From the NCBI RefSeq assembly GCF_021738965.1, contig NZ_JAKKOQ010000013.1, positions 1 to 64,000 on the forward strand: a DNA stretch of 64,000 nt. The letters run 5' to 3'. Numbering within the stretch: position 1 is the first letter of the stretch; each line of letters starts with the position of its first letter. The DNA comes from Gordonia zhenghanii (GTDB lineage: Bacteria; Actinomycetota; Actinomycetes; Mycobacteriales; Mycobacteriaceae). Made by a program: the position numbers and the translations under genes. Shown here in pieces: positions 27,884-37,849 of the stretch. The notes under the pieces were generated by a model. That model saw only the letters and a list, made by a program, of their open reading frames with translations, made no database searches and was not told where the DNA came from.

Positions 27884-29218
27884 GTGCCCATCACCACTCG
27901 CGACATCGAACTCCTCATCGACGACGGCCGCCTCACCGATGCCGCGCACGAGTTGGCTGCCATGGCGCCGCAAGAGGCGGCGTCCGTCCTCGACGGGCTC
28001 GACACCCGCCGCGGGACCATCGCGTTCCGGCTGCTCCCCAAGGACGAGGCCGTCCACGTGTTCGACGACATGTCGTCGTCGACGCAGGCACGACTCGTCG
28101 AGGCGCTCGGCGACGCCGAGGTGATCGACGCGTTCGACAATCTGGACCCGGACGACCGCGCGGAACTCCTCGACGAACTGCCTGCGACCGTCGCGAAGCG
28201 GCTGATCAGAACCCTGTCCGCCGACGAACGCGAGGCCACCTCGGTCGTACTGGGATTCGGCAAGCACTCGGTCGGACGCCGGATGAGCCCGGAGTTCGTC
28301 CACGTGTACGGCGACGACACCGTCGAGCAGGGCCTTGCGCGGGTCATCGACCGCGGACACGACGCGGAGACCATCTACACGATCCCGGTGGTCGACCATC
28401 AGCGTCGACTCCTCGGCGTCGTGAGTCTGCGTGATCTGCTCCTCAGCGATCGGGCCGTCCCCGTCGAGACGTACCGGCGCACGCCGATCTTCACGCAGGC
28501 GACGACGTCCGCGGAGTCTGCCGCCAGGCGCTGCGTCGACCTCAGTCTTCCGGCGATGCCGGTGGTCGACAACGAGGACCGCCTCATCGGCATGCTCACC
28601 CTCGACGACGCTGCCGAAGTAGTGGCGGCAGCACGCGACGAGGACGCGGCCCGCGCGGGCGCGCACGAGGTGCTCCGCACGCCGTACCTGCGATCGTCGG
28701 TCGTCTCGATCACCCGAGTCCGCGCCGTATGGCTGTTCGTGCTGGCGATCTCGGCGATCCTCACCGTCAACGTCCTCGAAGTCTTCGAGGGAACACTCGA
28801 GCAGAAGGTCGCACTCGCTCTGTTCATCCCGTTGCTGACCGGCATCGGCGGCAACACCGGGTCGCAGGCGGCGACCACGGTGACGCGTGCTCTCGCGACC
28901 GACGAAGTCCGCCCGCGCGACGTCTTTCGGGTCGCGAGCAAAGAAGCCTGCGTCGGCGTCACGATGGGCGCCGTTCTCGGCCTCGCAGGCTTCGGCGTCG
29001 CGACGCTCGCCTACGACACCGGGATCGGCGCCGTGATCGGCTTGACCATCGTGTCCGTCTGCACCGTCGCCGCCACCGTCGGCGGAATCATGCCGTTGAT
29101 CGCCCAGACGATCCGGGTGGACCCGGCTGTCTTCTCCACGCCGTTCATCTCGACGTTCTGCGACGCCACCGGCTTGGTGATCTATTTCTCGATCGCGAAA
29201 GCCGTGCTGGGGATCTGA
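27884..29218 (+). CDS. mgtE: Magnesium transporter MgtE
   Basis: About 444 aa with the full MgtE plan: N-terminal helical MgtE_N domain (residues 1-120), two CBS domains (about 125-250; IPVVDHQRRLLGVVSLRDLL and MPVVDNEDRLIGMLTLDD) that sense cytoplasmic Mg, then five membrane helices with the pore signature GIGGNTGSQAATTVTRAL. An AGGTGG site precedes GTG 27884; an in-frame GTG at 27875 is also possible. Nothing like an M-box riboswitch fits in the 55-bp upstream gap. Confidence 0.94.
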   Translation: MPITTRDIELLIDDGRLTDAAHELAAMAPQEAASVLDGLDTRRGTIAFRLLPKDEAVHVFDDMSSSTQARLVEALGDAEVIDAFDNLDPDDRAELLDELPATVAKRLIRTLSADEREATSVVLGFGKHSVGRRMSPEFVHVYGDDTVEQGLARVIDRGHDAETIYTIPVVDHQRRLLGVVSLRDLLLSDRAVPVETYRRTPIFTQATTSAESAARRCVDLSLPAMPVVDNEDRLIGMLTLDDAAEVVAAARDEDAARAGAHEVLRTPYLRSSVVSITRVRAVWLFVLAISAILTVNVLEVFEGTLEQKVALALFIPLLTGIGGNTGSQAATTVTRALATDEVRPRDVFRVASKEACVGVTMGAVLGLAGFGVATLAYDTGIGAVIGLTIVSVCTVAATVGGIMPLIAQTIRVDPAVFSTPFISTFCDATGLVIYFSIAKAVLGI

Positions 29219-29376
29219 GGGCGGGGCCAGCGACCGGGCACGCGTTCGGGGAATAGTGAGCGGTCCACGGACGCTGTACCCTGCGACGATTCACGTCGCC
29301 GCAATGCGCGTAAACTCGTCAGAGCAGCCGATCACTGCCCTGATCGGAAATCACAACGTTCGAGCGAGGTTCCACC

Positions 29377-31221
29377 ATGCCAGCCCTTCGGTCTCGCACC
29401 ACCACGGTCGGTCGAGAAGCGTCCGGCGCACGCGCACTGTGGCGTGCCACCGGAATGACAGACGACGACTTCGGCAAGCCGATCGTCGCCATCGCCAACT
29501 CGTACACCCAGTTCGTGCCGGGACACGTGCACCTCAAGGACGTCGGCGAGATCGTCGCCCGGGCCGTCGAGGCCTCCGGCGGCGTGGCGAAGGAGTTCAA
29601 CACGATCGCCGTCGACGACGGCATCGCGATGGGCCACGGCGGCATGCTGTACTCGCTGCCGAGCCGCGAGATCATCGCCGACTCGGTCGAGTACATGGTC
29701 AACGCGCACACTGCCGACGCCCTCGTCTGCATCTCCAACTGCGACAAGATCACGCCCGGAATGCTCAACGCCGCAATGCGTCTGAACGTCCCGACCGTGT
29801 TCGTCTCCGGCGGACCGATGGAGGCCGGGACCTCGGTCGTCATCAACGGCGTCGTCCGCCCGGGCACCGACCTGATCGACGCGATCTCCGCTTCCGCCGA
29901 CAGCAACGTCAACGACGAGGAACTCCTCAAGGTCGAGCAGTCCGCCTGCCCCACCTGCGGCTCGTGTTCGGGCATGTTCACCGCCAACTCGATGAACTGC
30001 CTCACCGAGGCACTCGGACTGTCGCTGCCCGGCAACGGCTCGACCCTGGCCACCCAGGTGGCCCGCCACGACCTGTTCACCAGGGCAGGCGAGGTGGTCG
30101 TCGACATCGCCAAGCGCTACTACCACGATGACGACGAGTCGGTCCTGCCGCGCAACGTCGCCACCCGCGAAGCGTTCGAGAACGCGATGGCCCTCGACGT
30201 CGCGATGGGCGGTTCGACGAACACCGTCCTGCACATCCTGGCCGCCGCTCAGGAAGGCGAGATCAAGTTCGATCTGGCAGACATCGACCGAATCTCGCGG
30301 AACGTGCCCTGCCTGGCGAAGGTCGCCCCGAACTCGCCGAAGTACTACATGGAGCACGTCCACCGCGCAGGCGGCATCCCGGCGATCCTCGGCGAGATGA
30401 ACCGTGCCGGACTGCTCAACAAGAACGTCCACCCGGTGCACGCTCCGTCGCTGGACGCCTTCCTCTCCGACTGGGACATTCGGAGCGGCGCCGCGACCGA
30501 TCAGGCGATCGAGCTCTTCCATGCCGCTCCCGGCGGCGTCCGCACCACCGAGCCGTTCTCCACATCGAATCGGTGGGAGTCGTTGGACACCGACGCGGCG
30601 GACGGCTGCATCCGCGATCTGGAGCATGCGTACACCGTCGAAGGCGGCCTGTGCGTGCTGCACGGCAATCTCGCCGAGAACGGCGCCGTCCTGAAGACGG
30701 CGGGCGTCGACGAGGATCTCTGGCACTTCCAGGGGCCGGCGCGTGTCGTCGAGAGCCAGGAGGACGCGGTCCACGCCATCCTATCCAAGGAACTCCAGGC
30801 AGGCGAAGTCCTGGTAATCCGTTACGAAGGCCCAGCAGGCGGACCGGGCATGCAGGAGATGCTGCACCCGACGGCGTTCATGAAGGGCACCGGCATGGGC
30901 AAGAAGTGCGGCCTCGTCACTGACGGACGCTTCTCCGGCGGTTCATCGGGCCTCGTCATCGGTCACGCCTCCCCCGAGGCCGCCGCAGGCGGCGACATCG
31001 GACTGGTCGAGAACGGTGACGAGATCCTCATCGACGTCGCCTCACGCACGCTCAAGATGCTCGTCGACGACGAGACGCTCGCCGAGCGTCGCGCCAAGAT
31101 GGAGGCTTCCGAGCACCCGTGGGCTCCGCGCAATCGCGAGCGCACCGTCAGCAAGGCGCTGCGAGCCTACGCCAAGCTGGCTTCGTCGGCCGACAAGGGC
31201 GCGGTCCGCGTCGTCGACTGA
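29377..31221 (+). CDS. ilvD: Dihydroxy-acid dehydratase
   Basis: IlvD, 614 aa, dehydrates dihydroxy acids to the keto acids of valine and isoleucine. It shows the Fe-S/Mg motifs CDKITPGM and [18 protein letters not shown], the GGSTNTVLH segment, and near the C-terminus [20 protein letters not shown]. The start [12 protein letters not shown] is preceded by a 158-bp spacer with a TAAACT -10-like box at 29311. The spacer has no leader-peptide frame rich in branched-chain codons, unlike ilvB. Confidence 0.97.
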   Translation: MPALRSRTTTVGREASGARALWRATGMTDDDFGKPIVAIANSYTQFVPGHVHLKDVGEIVARAVEASGGVAKEFNTIAVDDGIAMGHGGMLYSLPSREIIADSVEYMVNAHTADALVCISNCDKITPGMLNAAMRLNVPTVFVSGGPMEAGTSVVINGVVRPGTDLIDAISASADSNVNDEELLKVEQSACPTCGSCSGMFTANSMNCLTEALGLSLPGNGSTLATQVARHDLFTRAGEVVVDIAKRYYHDDDESVLPRNVATREAFENAMALDVAMGGSTNTVLHILAAAQEGEIKFDLADIDRISRNVPCLAKVAPNSPKYYMEHVHRAGGIPAILGEMNRAGLLNKNVHPVHAPSLDAFLSDWDIRSGAATDQAIELFHAAPGGVRTTEPFSTSNRWESLDTDAADGCIRDLEHAYTVEGGLCVLHGNLAENGAVLKTAGVDEDLWHFQGPARVVESQEDAVHAILSKELQAGEVLVIRYEGPAGGPGMQEMLHPTAFMKGTGMGKKCGLVTDGRFSGGSSGLVIGHASPEAAAGGDIGLVENGDEILIDVASRTLKMLVDDETLAERRAKMEASEHPWAPRNRERTVSKALRAYAKLASSADKGAVRVVD

Positions 31222-31230
31222 CGCAGCATA

Positions 31231-31270
31231 GAAAAAGCGGCTGCACCCCACCAGGTGCAGCCGCTTTTTC
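31231..31270. terminator. Bidirectional terminator after ilvD
   Basis: A 17-bp perfect stem (31231-31247 and 31254-31270) with a CCACCA loop. The outer arms are GAAAAAGC and GCTTTTTC, giving a U-run on both strands. It starts 10 bp after the ilvD stop. Confidence 0.93.
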
Positions 31271-31292
31271 ATGTCTTAGACCGGCCTCAGCA

Positions 31293-31384
31293 CGTTGGTC
31301 GAGCAACACTCCCACCACGTTGGTCGAGCGGAGTCGAGACCCGCGCCGTACGCAGCTGAGGGTCTCGACTCCGCTCGACCAGCA
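31293..31384. repeat. Dispersed repeat copies in inverted orientation
   Basis: Short TTGGTCGAGC fragments precede two full opposed copies: 31321-31342 and 31360-31381 are exact reverse complements (22 bp) around a 17-nt loop. They lie in the convergent gap between ilvD and doxX. Same family as 91-288. Confidence 0.88.
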
Positions 31385-31422
31385 AAGCTGTCTCAACAGA
31401 CCCCCCGAGACCAGCAAGAGGT

Positions 31423-32655
31423 TCAGTTCGAGATCAGCGGGTTCGCTCCGTTGAACACGATCCAGACGGCGACGGCGACACCGATGCCGATGAGCAGCCA
31501 GAGAGCGGAGCCCCAGGCCGGGCGGCGCGCCCAACCCCACCGTCGGTCCACCGCGTAGAGACCAGGACCGGTGAGGATCACGGCGGCTGCGGCTGCAGCG
31601 AGCATCACCTCGAACTCGATCCCCTGGCCGTTGCCGTCGGACGCGAAGAACCACACGCCTCCGGCGAGAGTCGCCTTGTAGGTCATCGCGACAAGGATGC
31701 TCGACAGGACCGCTGCGCCCGCGATGGGCGTGAACAGGCCGAGGATCAGCAGGACGCCGCCTGCCGTCTCACTGACACCTGCGACAAGCGACAGGATCTT
31801 GGTGGCGTTCTCGTCGAACCCGAGGCTCGGGTTCGACGCGTTGGCGAGGAACTCGGCGAAGCCGTCGGGTCCCGGCCCGTTCATCCACCCGGTCAGCTTC
31901 TGAAGACCGTGCAGCACGAACACGGCACCGAGTGCGACGCGCAGGATCAGCAGGCCGAGATCGACGCTGCCTCGCCTGGCCGGTGTGACCGGCCCGGCGG
32001 CGGCTACGGCCGCGGGCTCGTCGTCGGGTTCGTCGTCGAACGGCTCGGTCCCGACAGCAGGGTCGTCGATCGGCATCGTCGGCTGCGGTTCGATGTACGG
32101 GAGCGGATCCTGAGTCAGGTGCTCCGCGGTGCGTCGCTCGCCGCGCGGACGGTCCCGTTCGTCGTCGGGATCTGCGAACGGCTCGGTGGTCACCGGTTCG
32201 TCGGACGACTGGACGGGCACCGAACTGCGCGGGAGTCGCGTGGTCCGAGAGTCCTCGTCATGAGGCACGCTGCCATGGTTCTCCCCTTCGTCGACGTCGC
32301 CATAGGCACGCGGCCCGTCGTCGACCCGCTCAATGACAGCGGTGTCGTTGTCGTCGGCGGGCGACGATGCGGCCTCGATGACCGACGTGGGCTCGCCCGC
32401 GTCGCCACTCCCCGTGCTCTCGACAGAATGGTCCGTCGAGACCGGGTCAGTAGCCTCAGTGGCTCCCTCTGCGGGCTGTGGGTTAGGCGCGGGACGCCTC
32501 TCCTGCCGTTCGCCCCGCGCCTCTCGTTCAACCCTCGCCTGTCGTTCGACTCCGTGCTGTTCGATGAAGTCGTCGCGGTCGGGTCGGGGACGCCGGGGCC
32601 GCTGTCGCGACGCCGAACTACCCGGCACCGGATCGTTGTCATTGGAACTACTCAC
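31423..32655 (-). CDS. DoxX-family membrane protein with long disordered N-terminus
   Basis: A 410-aa protein. Residues about 1-230 are low-complexity, first Arg-rich and then Asp/Glu/Pro/Thr-rich, and probably disordered. Residues 231-400 are a DoxX domain with four membrane helices (LGLLILRVALGAVFVLHGL, SLVAGVSETAGGVLLILGLF, IAGAAVLSSILVAMTYKA, VMLAAAAAAVILTGPGLYAV). It is the positional counterpart of Rv3005c, which works with SodA and the thiosulfate sulfurtransferase SseA in a membrane redox complex. The N-terminal tail appears longer than in M. tuberculosis. Divergent from the lppZ-like gene. Confidence 0.87.
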   Translation of the reverse strand: MSSSNDNDPVPGSSASRQRPRRPRPDRDDFIEQHGVERQARVEREARGERQERRPAPNPQPAEGATEATDPVSTDHSVESTGSGDAGEPTSVIEAASSPADDNDTAVIERVDDGPRAYGDVDEGENHGSVPHDEDSRTTRLPRSSVPVQSSDEPVTTEPFADPDDERDRPRGERRTAEHLTQDPLPYIEPQPTMPIDDPAVGTEPFDDEPDDEPAAVAAAGPVTPARRGSVDLGLLILRVALGAVFVLHGLQKLTGWMNGPGPDGFAEFLANASNPSLGFDENATKILSLVAGVSETAGGVLLILGLFTPIAGAAVLSSILVAMTYKATLAGGVWFFASDGNGQGIEFEVMLAAAAAAVILTGPGLYAVDRRWGWARRPAWGSALWLLIGIGVAVAVWIVFNGANPLISN

Positions 32656-32736
32656 ATCACCGAGGTTATGCTGCCGACCTCCGCAGGTGGCTTAGCGCCA
32701 CCCGACGATTTGGTAACGATCGCATAGTCTGTAGTG

Positions 32737-33873
32737 ATGCCGCTGCTTTCCAATCTCTCGCGGCGAGCCGTCACGGCGGCCGTCCTCCTCGCCACCGTCA
32801 CCGCTTCGGCCGGGTGCGCGAGTTTCGCAGACCAACAGCACACCGCCGATCAGGGCACGTTCAGCGAGGTGCCGCCCCAGACCGGACAACAGTCGCCTCC
32901 GTCGCCCGAGCAGCCCGACGAACCCGCCGACCCGCCTGAGGGTCCGTGTGTGGATCCGAACCCGGCCGTCATCGCGACCTGCCTTGGTCAGACCGCCGGT
33001 GTCCGCCCCGCCGACGAGCAGGGACAGACGACGTACGTCGCCGAACGCACCACCGGCAAGATCATCCTGTCCAAGCGTTACGGTCCGCAGCGCACGATCG
33101 CGACGGTCCCCGTCGACGGTTCCGGCGACGGCGGGCTCATCGACTTCGAGTTGTCGCCGACGTGGATGGAGGATCAGATGATCTTCGCGCTGATCACGAC
33201 GCCGTCCGACAACCGCATCGTCCGCATCGCGCCGACCGGGTCGGTCAAACCCGTGTTGACCGGCATCCCGAAGGGGGCGACCGGAAACATGGGGTCGATC
33301 ACCTTCACCGGACCGAACGCTCTCACTGTGGCCACCGGTGACGCGGGCGATCCCGGCGCGGCGCAGAACCGTTCATCGCTGGCGGGGAAGATCTTCGAGA
33401 TCGACCCGAACAGCCAGGACTCCCAGCCGAAGATCCTCGCCACCGGGCTCGGCTCGAATGTCGCGCTGTGCCCCGACCCGGACGGCAGCGCACTCTACGT
33501 CGCCGACAGCGGGCAGGCAGGCGACCGGTTGTCGATCGTCAGCCAGAACTCGCTCAAGACGTTGTGGACGTGGGCCGATCGGCCCGGACTGACCGGATGC
33601 GCCACCGGCACGGACACGATCAGCGTGTCGGTCGCCGCCAAGAAGCGCATCGACGTGTTCACCAAGCCGAACAGCGCGAGCCCGGTTCTCGGGGAACCGT
33701 CAGAGGAAGACCTCTCGAAGAGCTACGGCGCGGTCGGCCGGATGACGACACTCGGATCCGCGTTCCAGTTGGCCACTCTCAACAAGACCGTTCCCGGCGT
33801 GTCGACGAAGTCGTACGACGACCGCGTCGCCATCCACACTCCGCAAGGCGGCGGGGCCGAGGACCGGACCTGA
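32737..33873 (+). CDS. lppZ: Sugar-dehydrogenase-like beta-propeller lipoprotein (LppZ-like)
   Basis: A 378-aa predicted lipoprotein. The signal peptide ends in the lipobox TASAGC (Cys about residue 28), followed by a Pro/Gln/Glu-rich linker and a six-bladed propeller of the GSDH/SNDH type (ISFELSPTWMEDQMIFALITT-like strand, TGDAGDPGAAQNRSSLAGKIFEIDP). It corresponds to Rv3006 in size and place. Quinoprotein dehydrogenase activity is not established for this group. GTG 32734 is an alternative start. Convergent with gatB. Confidence 0.85.
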   Translation: MPLLSNLSRRAVTAAVLLATVTASAGCASFADQQHTADQGTFSEVPPQTGQQSPPSPEQPDEPADPPEGPCVDPNPAVIATCLGQTAGVRPADEQGQTTYVAERTTGKIILSKRYGPQRTIATVPVDGSGDGGLIDFELSPTWMEDQMIFALITTPSDNRIVRIAPTGSVKPVLTGIPKGATGNMGSITFTGPNALTVATGDAGDPGAAQNRSSLAGKIFEIDPNSQDSQPKILATGLGSNVALCPDPDGSALYVADSGQAGDRLSIVSQNSLKTLWTWADRPGLTGCATGTDTISVSVAAKKRIDVFTKPNSASPVLGEPSEEDLSKSYGAVGRMTTLGSAFQLATLNKTVPGVSTKSYDDRVAIHTPQGGGAEDRT

Positions 33874-33879
33874 CCGAAA

Positions 33880-33925
33880 CGAATCACCCCGGGTCCCCGA
33901 TCATTCGGGGCGCCGGGGTGATTCG
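33880..33925. terminator. Bidirectional terminator (lppZ / gatB)
   Basis: Outer arms of 13 bp (33880-33892 and 33913-33925, CGAATCACCCCGG) enclose a second hairpin (CCCCGA, 33895-33900, with TCGGGG, 33905-33910). It lies 7 bp after the lppZ-like stop and 47 bp past the gatB stop. Confidence 0.88.
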
Positions 33926-33972
33926 GGCAGTGTCGTCAGGTCACACAGACTTCACGTCGCACAGGCCCGCTG

Positions 33973-35484
33973 TCACTCGGCGCCGCAGGCGGCGAGGACG
34001 AGTTCCTTGACGCGCGCCGGGTCGGCCTGACCGCGCGTGGCCTTCATGACGTCGCCGACGATCTTGCCTGCGGCCTGCACCTTGCCGCCGCGGATCTTGT
34101 CGGCGATGTCCGGGTTCGCGGCGAGAGCGTCGTCGACTGCCTTCTGCAGCGCCGAGTCGTCGCGCACCACTTCCAGACCGCGATCGGCCACGATCTGAGC
34201 GGGCTCGCCTTCGCCGTCGAGCACAGCGTTGACGACCTGCTGGGCGAGCTTGTTGGTGAGCTTGCCCTCGTCGATGAGACCGATGACCTCGGCGACCTGC
34301 TTCGGCGTGATCGCCAGTTCGGTCAGCTCGACGCCCCGAGTGTTGGCCTGCTGGGCCAAGAACGACACCCACCAACTACGGGCGGCGGCCGCGGACACGC
34401 CGGCTTCGGCGGTCTCGATGATCAGGTCGACGGCTCCGACGTTCACGAGGTCGCGCATCACTTCGTCGGACACGCCCCACTCCTCCTGGATGCGGGCGCG
34501 CAAGATCCACGGAAGTTCGGGCAGCGTCTCGCGGATCGACTCGACCCACGCCGGGTCGGCGATCACCGGCGGCAGATCCGGCTCCGGGAAGTACCGGTAG
34601 TCGTCGGCCGTCTCCTTGCGGCGACCGGCGGCCGTGGTGCCGTCCGCCTCCTGGAAGTGGCGGGTCTCCTGGATGATCTCGCCGCCTGCGGTGAGGATTG
34701 CGGCCTGCCGCTGCATCTCGAAGCGGACTGCGGTCTCGACGCTGCGCAACGAGTTCACGTTCTTCGTCTCGGTGCGGGTGCCGAACTCGGTCGCGTCCTT
34801 GCGCATGAGCGAGAGATTCGCATCGCAGCGCATCGAGCCCTGGTCCATCCGAACATCCGAGACGTTCAACGACTTGAGCAGGTCACGGAGCGCAGTCACA
34901 TAAGCGCGCGCGACCTCGGGAGCCCGCTCGCCTGCACCCTCGATCGGGCGGGTCACGATCTCCACAAGAGGGACACCCGCACGGTTGTAGTCGAGCAGCG
35001 AATGGCTGGCCCCCTGGATACGGCCAGTGCTGCCGCCGATGTGCAACGACTTACCGGTGTCCTCCTCCATGTGCGCACGCTCGATCTCCACGCGCCACGT
35101 AGTTCCGTCGGTCAGGACGACGTCGAGGTAGCCGTCATACGCGATCGGCTCGTCGTACTGGCTGATCTGGTAGTTCTTCGGCTGGTCCGGGTAGAAGTAG
35201 TTCTTCCGCGCGAACACGCTCGACTCGCGGATCGAGCAGTTCAACGCCAGCCCGATGCGGACCGCCGACTCGATGGCCGCCGCGTTCGCGACAGGCAGAG
35301 CGCCCGGCAACGCGAGGCACGACGGGCAGACCTGCGCGTTCGGGTCGCCACCGAACGTCGTCGGGCACCCGCAGAACATCTTGGTCGCGGTGCCGAGCTC
35401 GACGTGGACCTCCATGCCCATGACCGGGTCGAAAGCCTCGATGACGTCGTCGAAGTCCATCAGTTCGTCGATTGCCGCACTCAT
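33973..35484 (-). CDS. gatB: Asp-tRNA(Asn)/Glu-tRNA(Gln) amidotransferase subunit B
   Basis: GatB, 503 aa, binds the misacylated tRNA and activates its carboxylate with ATP. Family signatures are [34 protein letters not shown] and [19 protein letters not shown], and the C-terminal YqeY-like domain ends in [21 protein letters not shown]. The start MSAAIDEL at 35484 is chosen; the frame is open to 35673 without family sequence. In mycobacteria gatB lies near gatA and gatC, and here it is 6 kb away from them with inserted genes between. Confidence 0.97.
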   Translation of the reverse strand: MSAAIDELMDFDDVIEAFDPVMGMEVHVELGTATKMFCGCPTTFGGDPNAQVCPSCLALPGALPVANAAAIESAVRIGLALNCSIRESSVFARKNYFYPDQPKNYQISQYDEPIAYDGYLDVVLTDGTTWRVEIERAHMEEDTGKSLHIGGSTGRIQGASHSLLDYNRAGVPLVEIVTRPIEGAGERAPEVARAYVTALRDLLKSLNVSDVRMDQGSMRCDANLSLMRKDATEFGTRTETKNVNSLRSVETAVRFEMQRQAAILTAGGEIIQETRHFQEADGTTAAGRRKETADDYRYFPEPDLPPVIADPAWVESIRETLPELPWILRARIQEEWGVSDEVMRDLVNVGAVDLIIETAEAGVSAAAARSWWVSFLAQQANTRGVELTELAITPKQVAEVIGLIDEGKLTNKLAQQVVNAVLDGEGEPAQIVADRGLEVVRDDSALQKAVDDALAANPDIADKIRGGKVQAAGKIVGDVMKATRGQADPARVKELVLAACGAE

Positions 35485-35613
35485 GCGCTCCATCGTATCT
35501 GGGGGTCGATCTCGGGGATCGCACCGATGCCCCGATCGGCGTCTCGCTCGTAGCGTCGAAGGCACGTCGTCGAGGCGACCGCGTCGACGATCCAACCAAG
35601 AAGAGGAGCTCTC

Positions 35614-35838
35614 ATGAGCGACCAGCAACCGTTCACCGCCGATCCGCCCACCGCCGCGCCCCGCAGGCTCCACCGCTCCCGCACCGACCGACAGATCGCA
35701 GGCGTCGCAGGCGGACTCGCCGAGTACTTCGGCGTCGAAGCGAGCTGGGTGCGGATCGCGTTCGTGGCATCCATCCTGCTGCCCGGCCCCCAGGTTCTCC
35801 TCTACGCGATCCTGTGGGCCGTCATCCCGAGTGACTGA
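35614..35838 (+). CDS. PspC-domain small membrane protein
   Basis: A 74-aa protein made of one PspC domain: [32 protein letters not shown] followed by a hydrophobic C-terminal helix ([18 protein letters not shown]). PspC proteins sense or buffer membrane stress. An AAGAGGAG site lies 6 nt upstream of the ATG. It is divergent from gatB with no obvious partner; no pspA is nearby. Confidence 0.88.
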   Translation: MSDQQPFTADPPTAAPRRLHRSRTDRQIAGVAGGLAEYFGVEASWVRIAFVASILLPGPQVLLYAILWAVIPSD

Positions 35839-35879
35839 ACCGTCCGAATGACCCGACGCGCTGAAATGACCGGGAGCGA

Positions 35880-35908
35880 TTGAGTAGACATGGTCCGCCG
35901 GTTACAGT
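35880..35908 (+). promoter_or_regulatory. Promoter of the 35943 lipoprotein gene
   Basis: TTGAGT (35880-35885), 17-nt spacer, TACAGT (35903-35908). The predicted start of transcription is near 35915, giving a short leader before the ATG at 35943. Confidence 0.55.
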
Positions 35909-35942
35909 CTGTCCGGAATCGGAACTATCGACTGGAGCATTG

Positions 35943-36671
35943 ATGCGTACCCGACACTTGGTGGCGATTCTCGCCGCGACCGGAATCGCTTTCGCCATCG
36001 CCTCCTGCGGTTCGGCCGACGACGGCGATGCGACGTCCGGAGCCGACTCTGCGAGCACCTCTGAGCAGGCCGCCCCCGCAGCATCGGCGCAGGAACTTCT
36101 GCTCACCGCCGACGAGTTTCCGCGCGGCAGCGAATTCACGATCCTTCCCAAAGCCTCGGTCGACCAGGTCTTCGGGAACATGACGCTGCCGGACGGCGCC
36201 GTCGTCGATCCGCCGGAGTGCGCCGACAAGGCGACCGTCGTCGACACGCTCACCGGTAAAGGCGACGCGGCACTGACCGCAGGCAGCACTGAGAACCAGC
36301 AGTTGTTGCTCGGCGAGGCAGTCGTCAAGAACGGCCCGTCCGTCGCCGACCTCCGCGACGCGAACCAGAAATGTCCGACCGTCGAGTACAGCGGGGACAA
36401 CGTCACGTCGAAGGGCTCCGTCGAAATCGGCGACGACCCGCAGGTGAAGGGCGCATCGGACGCTGTCGAGTTCACGGCGACCACGACGGGCCAAGCCATG
36501 GACGTCACGCTCACGACCACGCAGTACGGCGTAGCGGCCGAAGTCGACGGCGTGGTGTTCCTCGTGACCGTCACGAGCCTGAACGACTCCGGGAAGGTGA
36601 CTCCCGAGACCAAGTCTCAGGTGCTCGAGATCGCTAACGCGCAGGCAGCCAAGATCAGCGAGGCCGCCTGA
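35943..36671 (+). CDS. Putative lipoprotein of unknown function
   Basis: A 242-aa predicted lipoprotein: signal peptide MRTRHLVAILAATGIAFA, lipobox IASC with Cys at about residue 22, a 25-residue Asp/Ser/Ala linker, then one compact domain (LLTADEFPRGSEFTILPKAS to the C-terminus). The domain has two Cys (PPECAD, QKCPTV) that could form a disulfide. It loosely resembles DUF5642/PknH-sensor-like mycobacterial lipoproteins, but I cannot confirm this by eye. It stands alone between pspC and pfkA and is absent from the mycobacterial order I recall. Confidence 0.75.
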   Translation: MRTRHLVAILAATGIAFAIASCGSADDGDATSGADSASTSEQAAPAASAQELLLTADEFPRGSEFTILPKASVDQVFGNMTLPDGAVVDPPECADKATVVDTLTGKGDAALTAGSTENQQLLLGEAVVKNGPSVADLRDANQKCPTVEYSGDNVTSKGSVEIGDDPQVKGASDAVEFTATTTGQAMDVTLTTTQYGVAAEVDGVVFLVTVTSLNDSGKVTPETKSQVLEIANAQAAKISEAA

Positions 36672-36673
36672 GC

Positions 36674-36722
36674 GGGGGTCTCGACTCCGCTCGACCAACG
36701 TGGACTCCGCTCGACCAACGGG
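36674..36722. repeat. Dispersed GTCTCGACTCC repeat, one full and one partial copy
   Basis: A full core at about 36677-36697 and a truncated copy (GGACTCCGCTCGACCAACG) at about 36702-36720, in the convergent gap between the lipoprotein gene and pfkA. Same family as 91-288. Confidence 0.8.
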
Positions 36723-36734
36723 GAGGGCCGGGGG

Positions 36735-37766
36735 TTAGCCGAAGATGGCTCGTGCGCCTCGGTAGTGGTCGAGGGGGACGTTCTTGGTGTGGCCGACGGC
36801 GTCGGCGAAGGGGACGCGGACGATGTCCATCCCCTGCAGCGCGACCATCTGGCCCCAGGCCTCGTCGGCGACGAGATCGCTGACGGCCTGCCCGAACCTG
36901 GTGCCGAGCACCCGGTCCCAGGCGGAGGGGACGCCGCCGCGCTGAATGTGACCGAGGACCGTCGCTCTAGTCTCGATCCCGGTCTTCTCCTCGATGAGCG
37001 GTGCGAGGATCTCGGCGATCCCGCCCAGTCGCGGACGATTGAACCCGTCGAGTCCCTTGTCTGAGTACGCCTCGTCCATCTCCGGCAGCGTGAACCCCTC
37101 GGCGACCACCACCATCGGCGACCGACCGCGGTCGCGGACACTCTCCACCCACTCGCAGACCTGTTCGAGGCTCTCCGGGTGCTCGGGAATCAGAATGGCG
37201 TGGGCGCCGCCCGCCGTCCCGGCATACATCGCGATCCAGCCAGCGTGTCGGCCCATCACCTCCAACACCATGCAGCGTTGGTGCGAGTTGCCGGTGGTGC
37301 GGAGTCGGTCGACGGCCTCGGTCGCGATCTCGACAGCCGTGTTGAAACCGAACGTGTAATCCGTGGCGACGAGATCGTTGTCGATGGTCTTGGGCACGCC
37401 GACGATCGGGACCCCGTCTTCCAGAAGCCGGTTTGCGGCGGCCATCGTCCCGTCGCCGCCGATCGCGATCACTCCGTCGATCTCCAGCCGCTTCATGTGC
37501 GCCAGGATGTTCTCCGGGGTGCCGTCCGGTTCGGTGTACGGTCCGAACCGGCTGGTGCCGAGAATCGTGCCGCCCTGCTGCGAGATCCCGCGGACCACAC
37601 TGCGTTCGAGGGGCATCACGTCGCCGTAGACGAGACCGCGGTAGCCGCCTCGGTAACCGACGAACTCCTGCCCGTGCACCATCTCGCCCTGCAGGACGGT
37701 CCCGCGGATCACCGCGTTGAGGCCCGGGCAGTCGCCGCCTGAGGTCAGAATCCCGAAACGCGCCAT
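36735..37766 (-). CDS. pfkA: 6-phosphofructokinase
   Basis: A 343-aa PfkA, committing step of glycolysis. ATP/phosphate loop TSGGDCPGLNAVIRG, substrate segment PKTIDNDLVATDYTFGF and EVMGRHAGWIA are all present. The donor-selecting position in GGDGT is Gly, as in ATP-dependent enzymes; PPi-dependent relatives have Asp. It corresponds to Rv3010c. In mycobacteria the neighbour is gatA, but here a 4-kb group (37850-41732) separates them. Confidence 0.95.
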   Translation of the reverse strand: MARFGILTSGGDCPGLNAVIRGTVLQGEMVHGQEFVGYRGGYRGLVYGDVMPLERSVVRGISQQGGTILGTSRFGPYTEPDGTPENILAHMKRLEIDGVIAIGGDGTMAAANRLLEDGVPIVGVPKTIDNDLVATDYTFGFNTAVEIATEAVDRLRTTGNSHQRCMVLEVMGRHAGWIAMYAGTAGGAHAILIPEHPESLEQVCEWVESVRDRGRSPMVVVAEGFTLPEMDEAYSDKGLDGFNRPRLGGIAEILAPLIEEKTGIETRATVLGHIQRGGVPSAWDRVLGTRFGQAVSDLVADEAWGQMVALQGMDIVRVPFADAVGHTKNVPLDHYRGARAIFG

Positions 37767-37849
37767 ATCGCCCTCACTGTCGTTCTCGCCCTCACCGAAA
37801 CATCCGACTCCATGACAGCACGAGATTCCGGTTCAGGTGCGCCCAGACG

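Noticed and set aside
29219..29376. Leader-peptide attenuator for ilvD
   Set aside because: I found no short frame with clustered Leu/Val/Ile codons and no hairpin followed by a T-run in this spacer.
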